From: Burkholderia sp. Bp8992
GTDB taxonomy: Bacteria > Pseudomonadota > Gammaproteobacteria > Burkholderiales > Burkholderiaceae
DNA length: 64,000 nt
Assembly: GCF_003853705.1 (NCBI RefSeq)
Contig: NZ_QTQI01000008.1
Coordinates: 186,001 to 250,000 of the forward strand
Direction of reading: 5' to 3'
In this document: positions 16,485 to 24,649 of the stretch, one piece after another
Numbering within the stretch: the first letter of the stretch is position 1
How the letters are laid out: every line of letters starts with the position of its first letter
Position numbers and translations under genes: made by a program
Notes under the pieces: generated by a model
The model's database searches: none
What the model saw: the letters and a program-made list of their open reading frames with translations, nothing else
What the model was told of the DNA's origin: nothing

Positions 16485-16619
16485 GTTTTGGGTCCCGGCG
16501 TGGGCGCCAGGCCAGTCCCGGCGCGATCCATGAGGGTGATTCTAGGGATCCGCCATAACGTGATGATTCTGTTTTAATATCGGTCCATCACTTTTTCCTG
16601 ATGAATACATGACCAGTCA

Positions 16620-17591
16620 ATGAATTTTGACGCAAACGACGTGGTCAGGCGGCTCGGCGCTCGTCTGAAGATTCGGCATCTGGTGCTGTTGCTGCAGATC
16701 CAGCAGCACGGGTCGCTGACGCGCGTCGCCGAGCACATGGCCAGCAGCCAGCCGGCCGTGACGAACGCGCTGTCCGAGCTCGAGAGCATGTTCGGCACGC
16801 CGCTGTTCGAGCGCTCGTCTCGCGGCATGCGGCCCACCGCGCTCGGCGCGGTCGTGCTCGAGCGGGCGAAGGCGATGATCAAGGATCTCGACCACCTCGC
16901 CCGCGAGATGGAGGCCGTCGCCGCCGGGCATGCAGCCCATCTGCATATCGGCGTGATTCCGTTCATCTCCGGGCAGATGCTGTCGGCCGCACTGAAGCGG
17001 CTGCAGGCGCGGATGGAGCGGCGGCTGACCGTGACGATTCACGAAGGCACCAGCGATCAGCTGCTGCTGCAGCTCAGGGACCACAGTGTCGACATCGTGA
17101 TCGGGCGCGCGTCGTCGGCGATCGATCTGGGCCAGGTGTCGTTCGAAGTGCTGTATCAGCAGCAGCCGCGCATGATCGCGAGCCGGCGTCTTGCGGCCAA
17201 GCTCGCGCGCACGCCGCTGGATTGGCACAAGCTGCACGCGCTCGACTGGATTCTCGGCGCGCCGCATACGCCGATGCGCGAACAGGTGACCGACCTGTTC
17301 CTGTCGGCCGGCATCGCGCCGCCCGTGCCGATCGTCGAAAGCTACTCGTCGAAGCTGATCGGCGAAATGATCGCGTCGAGCGACGAGGCCGTGTCGATCG
17401 TGCCGGCCGATATCGCGGAAGAACTGGTGCGGATCGCCGGCGTGGCGATCGTGCCTTATTCGCTCGTGTGGACGCTTCCGCCGATTGCGCTGTTTACGCG
17501 CTCCGCCGATTCGCGTTCGCCCGCGCGCGATCTGCTCGTCGAGGCGCTTCGCGCAGTGTGCAAGGAGACGTACGGGGACATGCAGCGATAA
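16620..17591 (+). CDS. LysR-family regulator divergent from maeB
   Basis: 323 aa. The wHTH (LVLLLQIQQHGSLTRVAEHM, ASSQPAVTNALSELESMFG) and the effector domain starting near HLHIGVIPFISGQML resemble the GbpR/CbbR-like LysR group that senses sugars or organic acids. The only usable start is the ATG at 16620; an ATG at 16608 runs into a stop at once. GTGATG (16560-16565) and CATCAC (16586-16591) form a loose dyad in the intergenic region that could be its site. Whether it controls maeB is unproven. Confidence 0.85.
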   Translation: MNFDANDVVRRLGARLKIRHLVLLLQIQQHGSLTRVAEHMASSQPAVTNALSELESMFGTPLFERSSRGMRPTALGAVVLERAKAMIKDLDHLAREMEAVAAGHAAHLHIGVIPFISGQMLSAALKRLQARMERRLTVTIHEGTSDQLLLQLRDHSVDIVIGRASSAIDLGQVSFEVLYQQQPRMIASRRLAAKLARTPLDWHKLHALDWILGAPHTPMREQVTDLFLSAGIAPPVPIVESYSSKLIGEMIASSDEAVSIVPADIAEELVRIAGVAIVPYSLVWTLPPIALFTRSADSRSPARDLLVEALRAVCKETYGDMQR

Positions 17592-17595
17592 GGCG

Positions 17596-18273
17596 CTACT
17601 TGCCGGCGGTGAGGCGACGCAGGATTTCCGGACGCTCAGAGGCCAGCACGTGGTCCCCGCCCTCGCCGTTGTCGTAGCGCTTGCTCGTGCGGTAAGAAAA
17701 GCGCTTCGCGTATTGATTGGCGACAGGATCGAACACCCATGCGTCGACTTGGAAGAAGTGCTTGTCGAAATGCACTTCGCCCTCTTGCCACTCGGCGTCC
17801 GCCCGGACAAACAGCGGATACGGCGACACATCCGGCAGCTTCCACATCGCGCGGTCGGCCATCTCCGTCTGGGTGACTTTCGGCATCAGGTTTTCGATCT
17901 TGCCGTTCGCGCCGATCCGCAAGATCGCCACGCGCTCCAGCATTCCGCTGCCGCCGCCCGAGAACATTCCCGAGAAGAAGACCCACGAGCCGCCCGATGC
18001 GATCGGCAACCGCTCGGACTTCGGATCCAGGCCGAACTGGTACAGTTCCTTCGAAGAATGGGGAAGCGGCGCCGGCGGCATCTCGAAGCACGGGGCGTGG
18101 TCGGGGAGGATGCAGAGCTTGACGCCGGACAGCGGGAGACCATCGCTGTCGAGCTTGCCTTCCGTCTGCGTGAAGCGCGGGAATGCGGATTCGCTGGGGG
18201 CTGCCTGGACGTCGGCGATGCCGACGACTGCAAAGCTCAAGATCACCACGAGCGTCTTACCGGTCCTGCGCAT
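17596..18273 (-). CDS. Exported protein of unknown function
   Basis: 225 aa from the ATG at 18273, with GAGAGGG upstream. A clear signal peptide (RRTGKTLVVILSFAVVG, then IADVQAAP) predicts export. The mature part has two cysteines (VKLCILPDHAPCFEM) that may pair, then a beta-rich region (GSWVFFSGMFSGGGSGM; WVFDPVANQYAKRFSY). I do not recognise the family. The closest architecture in this window is the 231-aa exported protein at 49181. It converges with the LysR gene 4 bp away. Confidence 0.65.
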   Translation of the reverse strand: MRRTGKTLVVILSFAVVGIADVQAAPSESAFPRFTQTEGKLDSDGLPLSGVKLCILPDHAPCFEMPPAPLPHSSKELYQFGLDPKSERLPIASGGSWVFFSGMFSGGGSGMLERVAILRIGANGKIENLMPKVTQTEMADRAMWKLPDVSPYPLFVRADAEWQEGEVHFDKHFFQVDAWVFDPVANQYAKRFSYRTSKRYDNGEGGDHVLASERPEILRRLTAGK

Positions 18274-18353
18274 ACACCACCCTCTCTTTGATTTTTTGAA
18301 TGACGCGGATTGTCGACGATTCGGCAAGCTTGTGCCGAAAATCATTGCCGGTT

Positions 18354-18902
18354 TCACTTCGTTTGACGAGACGCCTGCGAGAAACCCGTCAGTGATCCAG
18401 TCGACAGTTGATCCGCCGGCTTCTCGTACAACGACCAGTCACGGCCGTCCGACTTCAACCCGACGCGGACAAAGCCAAGCGATTCGTAATAGGCGCAAAG
18501 CTTTGTGTTTTCCGCTGCACAGTCGAGACGAACGAAACGCCGGTTCAAGGCGCTCACCTCGTGAGCGCACCAGTCAAGCACGAAGCGGCCAATGCCGTTC
18601 CCGTTGAAACCTTGCCGTACACATAGCCCGTGCACGTAACCGGCGACCGGTTCTTGAGGCCCCCAGTGCTGGTCATCGCCGAAACTGAGCGAGAACGTCC
18701 CGACCAACGTGCCATCCTGTTCGACGACATACACTGCTTTCTCGGCGACGTTGTTTCGTACCCACCGCTCGGAGAAACCGTCGCCCTCCTTGCCCCACAC
18801 ATAATCGCCATGCGCGACTTTCTTTGCATGTGCATCGTTCCGGATCTGCGTAAGCGCCGGTACGTCGTCTGCTGTCGCTCTGCGGATGCTTTTCGAATTC
18901 AT
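18354..18902 (-). CDS. GNAT-family N-acetyltransferase
   Basis: 182 aa from the ATG at 18902 (MNSKSIRRATADDVPAL; GGAAAG upstream). GNAT features: VYVVEQDGTLVGTFSLSF, VHGLCVRQGFNGNGIGRFVL (acetyl-CoA loop) and LCAYYESLGFVRVG. Substrate unknown. One of four GNAT genes scattered between 12.4 and 24.4 kb, each on its own transcript. Confidence 0.85.
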   Translation of the reverse strand: MNSKSIRRATADDVPALTQIRNDAHAKKVAHGDYVWGKEGDGFSERWVRNNVAEKAVYVVEQDGTLVGTFSLSFGDDQHWGPQEPVAGYVHGLCVRQGFNGNGIGRFVLDWCAHEVSALNRRFVRLDCAAENTKLCAYYESLGFVRVGLKSDGRDWSLYEKPADQLSTGSLTGFSQASRQTK

Positions 18903-18989
18903 CGCTTGTCTTTCCGTTGAGTCGTCGCGGTGTGGCACCACAGCCTTCATCTCGCCAGCCCAGCATTCGCAATAGCAAACGTGACGATC

Positions 18990-19439
18990 TTAAGAAGTCG
19001 TACCCTGGAACCATCGCGAACACGGGCCCGTATAAATCAGCACGGTCGCAATCGCATTAGCGAAAAATGACACTTCGATCAGGTTCACCCTGAACGGGAA
19101 CTTCACCACGATGAAGGCCAGCGTCGTGACAATCGTGAGCATCAGCTCCAGCGTTCGCGCCAGCTTTTGTCGTTGGCAAAGGCCGATGATCAGGATGGCG
19201 TTCAGGAAAAGCCAGAAGGCCTGGACCACGGCGAGAAACGCACTCCCGTGACGCATAAGCGTCGCCTTTTCCGCGGACACTTCGCCAATTTGGCTGTAAC
19301 CCACTATCTGAATCTGAAGCCAGACTGTAAACGCGACCTCGATGAGCCAGACAATCGCGAAAAGCGCGACGGCATGACGGATCTGCGGCGGCGCGTCCGC
19401 GTGAAACGCCGGCATGGCCTTCAGTTTGCTGATTGGCAT
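18990..19439 (-). CDS. Four-helix membrane protein, unknown
   Basis: 149 aa from the ATG at 19439 (MPISKLKAMPAFHAD). Four hydrophobic stretches are visible: AVALFAIVWLIEVAFTVWL, AVVQAFWLFLNAILIIGL, ELMLTIVTTLAFIVV and FFANAIATVLIYTG. The RBS is weak and the start is uncertain. No family is recognised. The surrounding small genes on the same strand are separated by gaps, so an operon is not obvious. Confidence 0.55.
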   Translation of the reverse strand: MPISKLKAMPAFHADAPPQIRHAVALFAIVWLIEVAFTVWLQIQIVGYSQIGEVSAEKATLMRHGSAFLAVVQAFWLFLNAILIIGLCQRQKLARTLELMLTIVTTLAFIVVKFPFRVNLIEVSFFANAIATVLIYTGPCSRWFQGTTS

Positions 19440-19605
19440 TGTGTTTTCGGGAGGCCGACGGCCCCCGCCCCGGGATGTGCTTCTATTGTCTGCACCGCAT
19501 GCCGACATCACTCTTCTGTGTGTTTCGGCTGAGTGTAGCGTACCCGCTGTCCGATTCGAAAGATCGTCCGAAGCTGAAGCGTCCGATCATTCGCAACAAC
19601 AAGAC

Positions 19606-20115
19606 TCACCGCCCTTGATGCTCCGCGATCGTGACAACGCACAGCGCATGATCAGCGATCTGATCGCGACCGTAGATTTGCTCGCATGTCGACAAGCCCG
19701 CATAGAGATGTTCGATCGTCGGCATGCCGATCCTCACCGCTCGCAATCTGTCATATCCCCGAATACACTGGTTGCGATCCAGCTCGTATGTCGACGGCGA
19801 GTGTTTCAGAACAGGAAACACCGGAAAGGCCCTCGGTAATTGCTGCGGTGCGATCGGCGAACTGGGCAGGACCGACGACGTACTCGCAACGAGGAAATCG
19901 TCAAAGCGAATCAACGCGGATACCGCCGCCTGCGTGCAATATTCGTAGGCGGCCTCGGGCGATTCGTCGGGGGATGGAGCCGGAAAACTGAAAATCATCC
20001 CAAGACCAAAACGAAATGGTGGCTCGCCGAAGAAGGGGCGTTGAGCAAAGGGAAACTGCGCAGACGCATCAACCGTGTGCATCACCAGAATCCAAAGCAG
20101 CAGGTATTTTCGCAA
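19606..20115 (-). CDS. Possible exported protein, unknown
   Basis: About 169 aa if translation begins at a TTG near 20115 (LRKYLLLWILVMHTVDASAQ reads as a signal peptide with a likely cut after ASA). An ATG at 20082 lies inside the hydrophobic core and is less likely. The mature part contains ESPEAAYEYCTQAAVSALIR, and ends with a region holding two more cysteines. GC is lower than the flanks. No family recognised, and the start codon is a guess. Confidence 0.45.
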   Translation of the reverse strand: MRKYLLLWILVMHTVDASAQFPFAQRPFFGEPPFRFGLGMIFSFPAPSPDESPEAAYEYCTQAAVSALIRFDDFLVASTSSVLPSSPIAPQQLPRAFPVFPVLKHSPSTYELDRNQCIRGYDRLRAVRIGMPTIEHLYAGLSTCEQIYGRDQIADHALCVVTIAEHQGR

Positions 20116-20198
20116 GACCAAGTGTTCCGATTCGAAATGCGCTGTCGAGTCAGTCAGGCGCAGACTCGATTCCGAGTGCAAGCGTGACTCGCGGCCCC

Positions 20199-20405
20199 CT
20201 AACCGAGGGATAAGTAAATCCCGGCGCCAGCAACGAGGATGAACAAAAGCGCAATGACCAGGCAAACAACTCGCCGGACACTGCGCAGGCGAGCCGACCC
20301 GAAATACAATCCAGCCACGCCGACACAAAGCGTCACTGGCCAGTATTCAACACCCGCGGCAAGCACCACCATGTAGAAAGGCCATTCGATGGTCATTTCG
20401 CTCAT
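20199..20405 (-). CDS. Small membrane protein, unknown
   Basis: 68 aa with three hydrophobic stretches (FYMVVLAAGVEYWPVTL; CVGVAGLYFGSA; VCLVIALLFILVAGAGIYL). The ATG at 20405 has AGAGAG upstream, and the gene starts 30 bp after the VOC-protein stop on the same strand, so it may be the second gene of that transcript. Family unknown. Confidence 0.5.
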   Translation of the reverse strand: MSEMTIEWPFYMVVLAAGVEYWPVTLCVGVAGLYFGSARLRSVRRVVCLVIALLFILVAGAGIYLSLG

Positions 20406-20435
20406 CGCGACACGCTCTCTTGTGTGTTTGGTGCG

Positions 20436-20810
20436 TCACCCCACCACCTGATGACACACCACCTCGATATTGTGCCCATCCGGCCCGATGACGAACGCCG
20501 CGTAGTAGTTCGCGTGATAATGCGGCCGCACCCCGGGCGCGCCGTTGTCCTTCCCGCCCGCCTCCAGCGCCGCGCGGTAGAACGCATCGACTTGCTGCCG
20601 ATTGTCGGCCACGAACGCGATGTGAAGATGCGCCGGTTTCTCGTCCGTCTGGAACAGGCACAGCGAAGCCTTGGCGGGCGTACTGATTTCGATCCCGTAA
20701 GACGGCTCGCCCTCGCCCACCGTCACTGCACCGATCGGCGCAAGCGCCTTGAGGAAAAACGCCTTGCTGGCGGCAAAGTCGCTGACGCCGAATTTGACGT
20801 GGTCAAACAT
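20436..20810 (-). CDS. VOC-family (glyoxalase/bleomycin-resistance fold) protein
   Basis: 124 aa from the ATG at 20810 (MFDHVKFGVSDFAASKAFF; GGGGATCTC upstream). Two beta-alpha-beta-beta-beta modules are seen, the second beginning near HLHIAFVADNRQQVDAFY and ending YYAAFVIGPDGHNIEVVCH. His5 and the Glu of IEVV are in the usual metal-ligand places. Activity cannot be told from sequence. A second VOC gene lies at 21350 on the other strand; the two share the module layout and the YYAA-x-V/F ending. Confidence 0.85.
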   Translation of the reverse strand: MFDHVKFGVSDFAASKAFFLKALAPIGAVTVGEGEPSYGIEISTPAKASLCLFQTDEKPAHLHIAFVADNRQQVDAFYRAALEAGGKDNGAPGVRPHYHANYYAAFVIGPDGHNIEVVCHQVVG

Positions 20811-21349
20811 GAGATCCCCTCGGATAGATGGGCTGGCCTGCACCCGGGTGTGATGTCGAGACCACCGCGATGGTGCCATACCCTGCCGGCGGCAGTACAC
20901 CTCTTCTCTCACCCGCTCACCCCATACCGGGCCGTCACGTCGCGCTACGTGAAATTGTCGAGATCCGTTGGATACCTGACGATCGCATGTCTGTCAGCTT
21001 GCTTATCTGAAAGGATTCGAAATGCCAGTGAGCACTGCCACGCCGGGCTTCCTGCGACGCGCATCCGGCTCGCGATCATTCGATCGCCGCCAGCACCCGC
21101 TCGAAAAAATTGGCCCGCGCCGGAAAGCGCGGGCCGAGCGGAAGTCACCAAACACCTTGGGGGGGACAAGGCGAGACCAGTCTAGCCCGATCCATCGGAG
21201 AGTAAATTTCATACGGGATTACAGCTATTACTTCATATGACGAAGCAACGGCTGGCATCGTCGACGCCGTGCACCGCATCGCCGGGTTTGCTATCGTCCG
21301 ATGGCATGATGCTCCAACCCTCCTCACCCACATCGAAGAAGGCGGCCCA
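20811..21349. other. 539-bp gap between two VOC genes
   Basis: No credible gene. The minus strand reads RFPARANFFERVLAAIE and a stop at 21130-21082, closed by a stop just upstream, which may be the tail of a lost gene. A terminator-like hairpin overlaps it (21112-21135). The stretch 21190-21268 is AT-rich and could hold the promoter for the VOC gene at 21350. Confidence 0.4.
21112..21135 (-). terminator. Orphan intrinsic terminator
   Basis: GGCCCGCGC-TTTCCG-GCGCGGGCC on the minus strand is a 9-bp stem followed by AATTTTTTC. It is a convincing terminator, but no intact minus-strand gene ends just before it, which supports loss of a gene here. Confidence 0.65.
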
Positions 21350-21778
21350 ATGATCGACCACGTCTACCTCTCCGTCACCGACATCGACAAGTCGCTGGCC
21401 TTCTACGCCGAAGCGTTGAAACCGCTCGGCTGGCGCATCTTCGGCAACTACGACTCCGCGTCGGGCCCCGAGGGTGTCCCCGATCTCTATGGCATCGGCG
21501 ACGACGTGTACGGCAAGGGCAACGCGGTCGGATCAAGTATCTGGCTGCGCCAACGCAAACCCGGCGAGACGGGGCTGTACCTCGGGATTGTCTGCGATTC
21601 CAACGAACTGGTCGATGCCGCCTACGCAGCCGCGATCCAGGCCGGCGGCATCGACGAGGGGAAACCAGCGGATCGCACCTACTTCGCTCGCGGCTACTAC
21701 GCAGCGAACGTCGCCGACTTCAATGGCAATCGCCTCGAGTTCGTCCACAAGGCATGGAACCCGAAGCGACACGCATAG
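21350..21778 (+). CDS. VOC-family (glyoxalase-like) protein
   Basis: 142 aa from the ATG at 21350 (MIDHVYLSVTDIDKSLAFY). The two-module VOC fold is clear: the second half has GLYLGIVCDSNELVDAAY and ends YYAANVADFNGNRLEFVHK. The metal-site pattern (His4, Glu in LEFV) is kept. Function may be lyase, dioxygenase or resistance-type binding. It converges with the alpha/beta hydrolase gene 40 bp downstream. Confidence 0.85.
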   Translation: MIDHVYLSVTDIDKSLAFYAEALKPLGWRIFGNYDSASGPEGVPDLYGIGDDVYGKGNAVGSSIWLRQRKPGETGLYLGIVCDSNELVDAAYAAAIQAGGIDEGKPADRTYFARGYYAANVADFNGNRLEFVHKAWNPKRHA

Positions 21779-21817
21779 CACGAGCAGCTGCGCAAGTCGG
21801 ACGCGCGCGGGCTCAAG

Positions 21818-22732
21818 TCAGCACGCGCCACCCAGATGCTGCGTGAACCATTCCACGGCCGCCCGACTGGTTGCGTCGAAGTGCTCGATATACGGCGTGA
21901 AATGACCGCCCTTGATCTGCAGCAACCGCTTCGGTTCCAGCGCGTTTTCCCATGCCTTGAGGCAAAGGTCGGTCGGCGTCAGCACGTCCTGGTCGGCGAC
22001 GATCATCAGCAGTGGCGTCGGCGAGATGCGGTCGACGTACTGGCCCGGTTCGTTCTCGCGGGACATCTCTGCACTGCGTAACGTCACTTCATTTCGCCAG
22101 CGCGGCGCGAACTGCGCGGCCGATTCGGTGAAGAACCGGTACGCATCCGCGCCGGCCATCGCACAAGCAGCCGACGGGTCGGCACTGACGGCCGGCATCA
22201 TGGCAGGCGCGCCGCCCGCGAAGCGCTGCCTGCGATCTTCATCGAAGCGCGCCAGCATTGCCGGTACGAGATCGGAACGCGTGCGGCGCAAGCCCGACTG
22301 ATACCCGCTGATCGTCGGCACCTGCGACACCACGCATTTGACGCGCCGGTCGATCGCGGCGACTTCGAGCACGTGGCCGCCGCTGTAGCTGGTGCCCCAG
22401 ATACCGATGCGTTCGGCGTCGACCTCTGCGCGCGTCAGCAGATAGCTGATCGCGTCGCGATAGCCGCGCTTCTGTTGCACGGGATCGATTTCCTGACGGG
22501 GCAGCCCGTCGCTCGCACCGAAGTTCTTGTGATCGTAGAGCAGCACGGCAAAGCCGCTGGCGGCGAACACCTCGGCGTAGCGGTCCAGATACTGCTCCTT
22601 CACGGCCGAGAAGCCGTGCGCCATCACGATGGCGGGATGGGCCTTCCCGTTGGCGGTGCGCTGCGCCGGTTCGTAGAACCAGCCCCGCAGCGTCGTGGAT
22701 TCGGACGAAAATTCGATGTCGTGGCGTGTCAT
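21818..22732 (-). CDS. Alpha/beta hydrolase, dienelactone/acetyl-xylan-esterase-like
   Basis: 304 aa from the ATG at 22732 (MTRHDIEFSSESTTLRGWF; GAGG 9 bases upstream). PAIVMAHGFSAVKEQYL is the oxyanion segment, GIWGTSYSGGHVL carries the nucleophile Ser (G-T-S-Y-S-G-G), VADQDVLTP the acid and GGHFTPY the catalytic His. Intact triad. The AraC gene ends 88 bp upstream on the same strand, so the two are probably regulator and target. Substrate unknown. Confidence 0.85.
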   Translation of the reverse strand: MTRHDIEFSSESTTLRGWFYEPAQRTANGKAHPAIVMAHGFSAVKEQYLDRYAEVFAASGFAVLLYDHKNFGASDGLPRQEIDPVQQKRGYRDAISYLLTRAEVDAERIGIWGTSYSGGHVLEVAAIDRRVKCVVSQVPTISGYQSGLRRTRSDLVPAMLARFDEDRRQRFAGGAPAMMPAVSADPSAACAMAGADAYRFFTESAAQFAPRWRNEVTLRSAEMSRENEPGQYVDRISPTPLLMIVADQDVLTPTDLCLKAWENALEPKRLLQIKGGHFTPYIEHFDATSRAAVEWFTQHLGGAC

Positions 22733-22819
22733 GTCGGCTTGCCTCATTCTGTCGGTGGGGTCGATGACCGACACGATATGCCCGCACGCCAAATCCCGCG
22801 TGTTCCGGTAAGACGTTTG

Positions 22820-23686
22820 CTACGTGGAATCGGACAGTTTCGCGTAAGCGCTCGGCGTCATGCCGGTGAAGCGGCGAAACACGGTCGAGAATGCGCTCGT
22901 CGTTTCGTAACCCAGTTCGGCCGCGACGGCGATCACGGAACATCCCGATGCCAGCAACGGGCGTGCGGCTGAAATCCGCGCCTGCTGTCGCCACTGGCTG
23001 AACGACAAGCCGGTTTCGGCGGTGAACAGCCGGGCCAACGTTCGACTGGACGCACCGACTTCACCGGCCCATTCCGTCAGCGTGCGTTGATCGGCCGGAT
23101 TCGACAGAATCGCATCGCAAACGCGGGCAAGGCGCCGATCCTGGCCCGACGGAAGCCTTAATGGCTGCTCGGGCGACCACTCGATTTCAGCGAGCATGAG
23201 CTGGATGACGAGAGCGTCGCGTCCGGCGGGACTCGCGTCGATCGGCAGGGACGATGCGCGCACAATCAGTTCACGCAGCAGCGGCGACACCTCTATCAGT
23301 CTTGGTTGATTCGGATAGGCCGACGGGTACGCGTACGGGTCGACGTACGCGGTTCTCATTTCGAGGAGGCCGTGTGCGCGCATCGCATGCGGAAGGTCCG
23401 GCGGGATCCACAGCGCGCGATGAGGCGGGATCAACCAGAGCGACTGGGAGGCGAAGACTTCGGCTATGCCCGTCGTCGTGTAGACGAGTTGTGCGCGCGG
23501 ATGCTGATGCTCTGCGACGACGAAACCGTCGGGAAATGCTTTCGGCATGACCGCTGCGATACCCGGTGCGTTCTGGTAATCGCGCGGGTCGGTGCTCTTT
23601 TGAATGGATGCGATGCCGGCACGCTTCGGGTTGGCTGTCGCGTTGCGCTCGATCGCGTCACCGTGGCCGTTCCCTTCGTCCTTCAT
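22820..23686 (-). CDS. AraC-family regulator with cupin-type sensor
   Basis: 288 aa; AAGGATGAG precedes the ATG at 23686. The N-terminal half has the cupin/jelly-roll marks HQHPRAQLVYTTTG and IPPHRALWIPPDLPHAM. The C-terminal half (about 185-285) has two helix-turn-helices, including TLTEWAGEVGASSRTLARLF and VAAELGYETTSAFSTVFRRF. It resembles the regulator at 56053 in layout. It probably controls the hydrolase downstream. Confidence 0.88.
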   Translation of the reverse strand: MKDEGNGHGDAIERNATANPKRAGIASIQKSTDPRDYQNAPGIAAVMPKAFPDGFVVAEHQHPRAQLVYTTTGIAEVFASQSLWLIPPHRALWIPPDLPHAMRAHGLLEMRTAYVDPYAYPSAYPNQPRLIEVSPLLRELIVRASSLPIDASPAGRDALVIQLMLAEIEWSPEQPLRLPSGQDRRLARVCDAILSNPADQRTLTEWAGEVGASSRTLARLFTAETGLSFSQWRQQARISAARPLLASGCSVIAVAAELGYETTSAFSTVFRRFTGMTPSAYAKLSDST

Positions 23687-23938
23687 CGCTCATCCTTTCA
23701 CTTGTTCGGGACAGTCAGGTGATGCGATCCCGGCGAATCGGACAGATGATACGGGAATGGCGGGACGAAGCCGCGAATCGTTTGTGGAAGCTCACCGCCG
23801 ATTCTTCGTGCCACAAACTCGATACGTTGCGCAGACTTTCCGAACTCGCCGCTCCACCCGCCTTCCGCGCGATCTTGGACGTTCGATTTCGTGCTGCTAT
23901 CGTTGTGCACCTTTCGACGATTTCGGAGTGAACGATAC

Positions 23939-24397
23939 ATGCCCTTGATCTTGCGTCGAGCGACCACGGCCGATGCTTCAGAGGTGGCCGACGTCTATCT
24001 GCGGTCGCGCAAAACGCTGGCATCGTATGCGCCACTCGTGCACGCTGATGCTGCCGTCCGGGATTGGGTTACCGACGTGCTCGTCCCGTCGGGCAACGTT
24101 ACCGTCGCCGTGAACGACGATCGCATAGTCGGCATCGCCGCCCACGCTGTCACTGACGGCGTGACATGGCTCGAACAGTTGTATGTGTGCCCTGAGTTCA
24201 AGCGGCAAGGAATAGGCACGGCCCTGCTGGAGTCGGTGAAGTCGCAGGCCAATGGCAAGCTCCAGCTCTATACGTTCCAGATGAACCGCGATGCCGCTGC
24301 GTTTTATGAGCAACACGGGTTCGTTGCCATTGCATACAGCGACGGGAGCAGAAACGAGGAAGGTTGCCCTGATGTTTTGTATTGCTGGACGCGATAA
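23939..24397 (+). CDS. GNAT-family N-acetyltransferase
   Basis: 152 aa from the ATG at 23939 with GGAG 10 bases upstream (MPLILRRATTADASEVADV). The acetyl-CoA loop is LYVCPEFKRQGIGTALLES and the C-terminal part has AAAFYEQHGFVAI. Substrate unknown. Lower GC than its neighbours. It stands alone between an AraC gene and the class V aminotransferase. Confidence 0.87.
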   Translation: MPLILRRATTADASEVADVYLRSRKTLASYAPLVHADAAVRDWVTDVLVPSGNVTVAVNDDRIVGIAAHAVTDGVTWLEQLYVCPEFKRQGIGTALLESVKSQANGKLQLYTFQMNRDAAAFYEQHGFVAIAYSDGSRNEEGCPDVLYCWTR

Positions 24398-24548
24398 GGC
24401 TTCCATTCGCTGGCTCGCATGGCAAGCAGCCGTTACGGATTCTCGCCGTCAGAAGCGCAGTATCTACGGATGGAACATTTCGCCAAAACTCAGCATGTCG
24501 ATGAATTCCGCGATTTTTCGCGCCCACGCTTCGGCCATCAAGTACAAA

Positions 24549-24578
24549 GGCCACCGCTCATTGCAATGAGCGATGGCC
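24549..24578 (-). terminator. Intrinsic terminator of the class V aminotransferase gene
   Basis: A 30-bp near-palindrome with arms GGCCATCGCTCATT and AATGAGCGGTGGCC on the minus strand. The one imperfect position becomes a U-G pair in minus-strand RNA (a C-A mismatch on plus), so the stem is complete only in that direction. It is followed by TTTGTACTT, about 70 bp after the aminotransferase stop. Confidence 0.7.
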
Positions 24579-24649
24579 ACCAGAGCAATGCATCACAACG
24601 CGAACCGTCCCGGCAACGATCCGCCGCGCACCCACTCCGCCAAACCGCC

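Noticed and set aside
14088-16577. 829-codon open frame opposite maeB
   Set aside because: Arg/His/Gln-rich shadow frame of a high-GC gene; the opposite strand encodes a complete, well-conserved malic enzyme.
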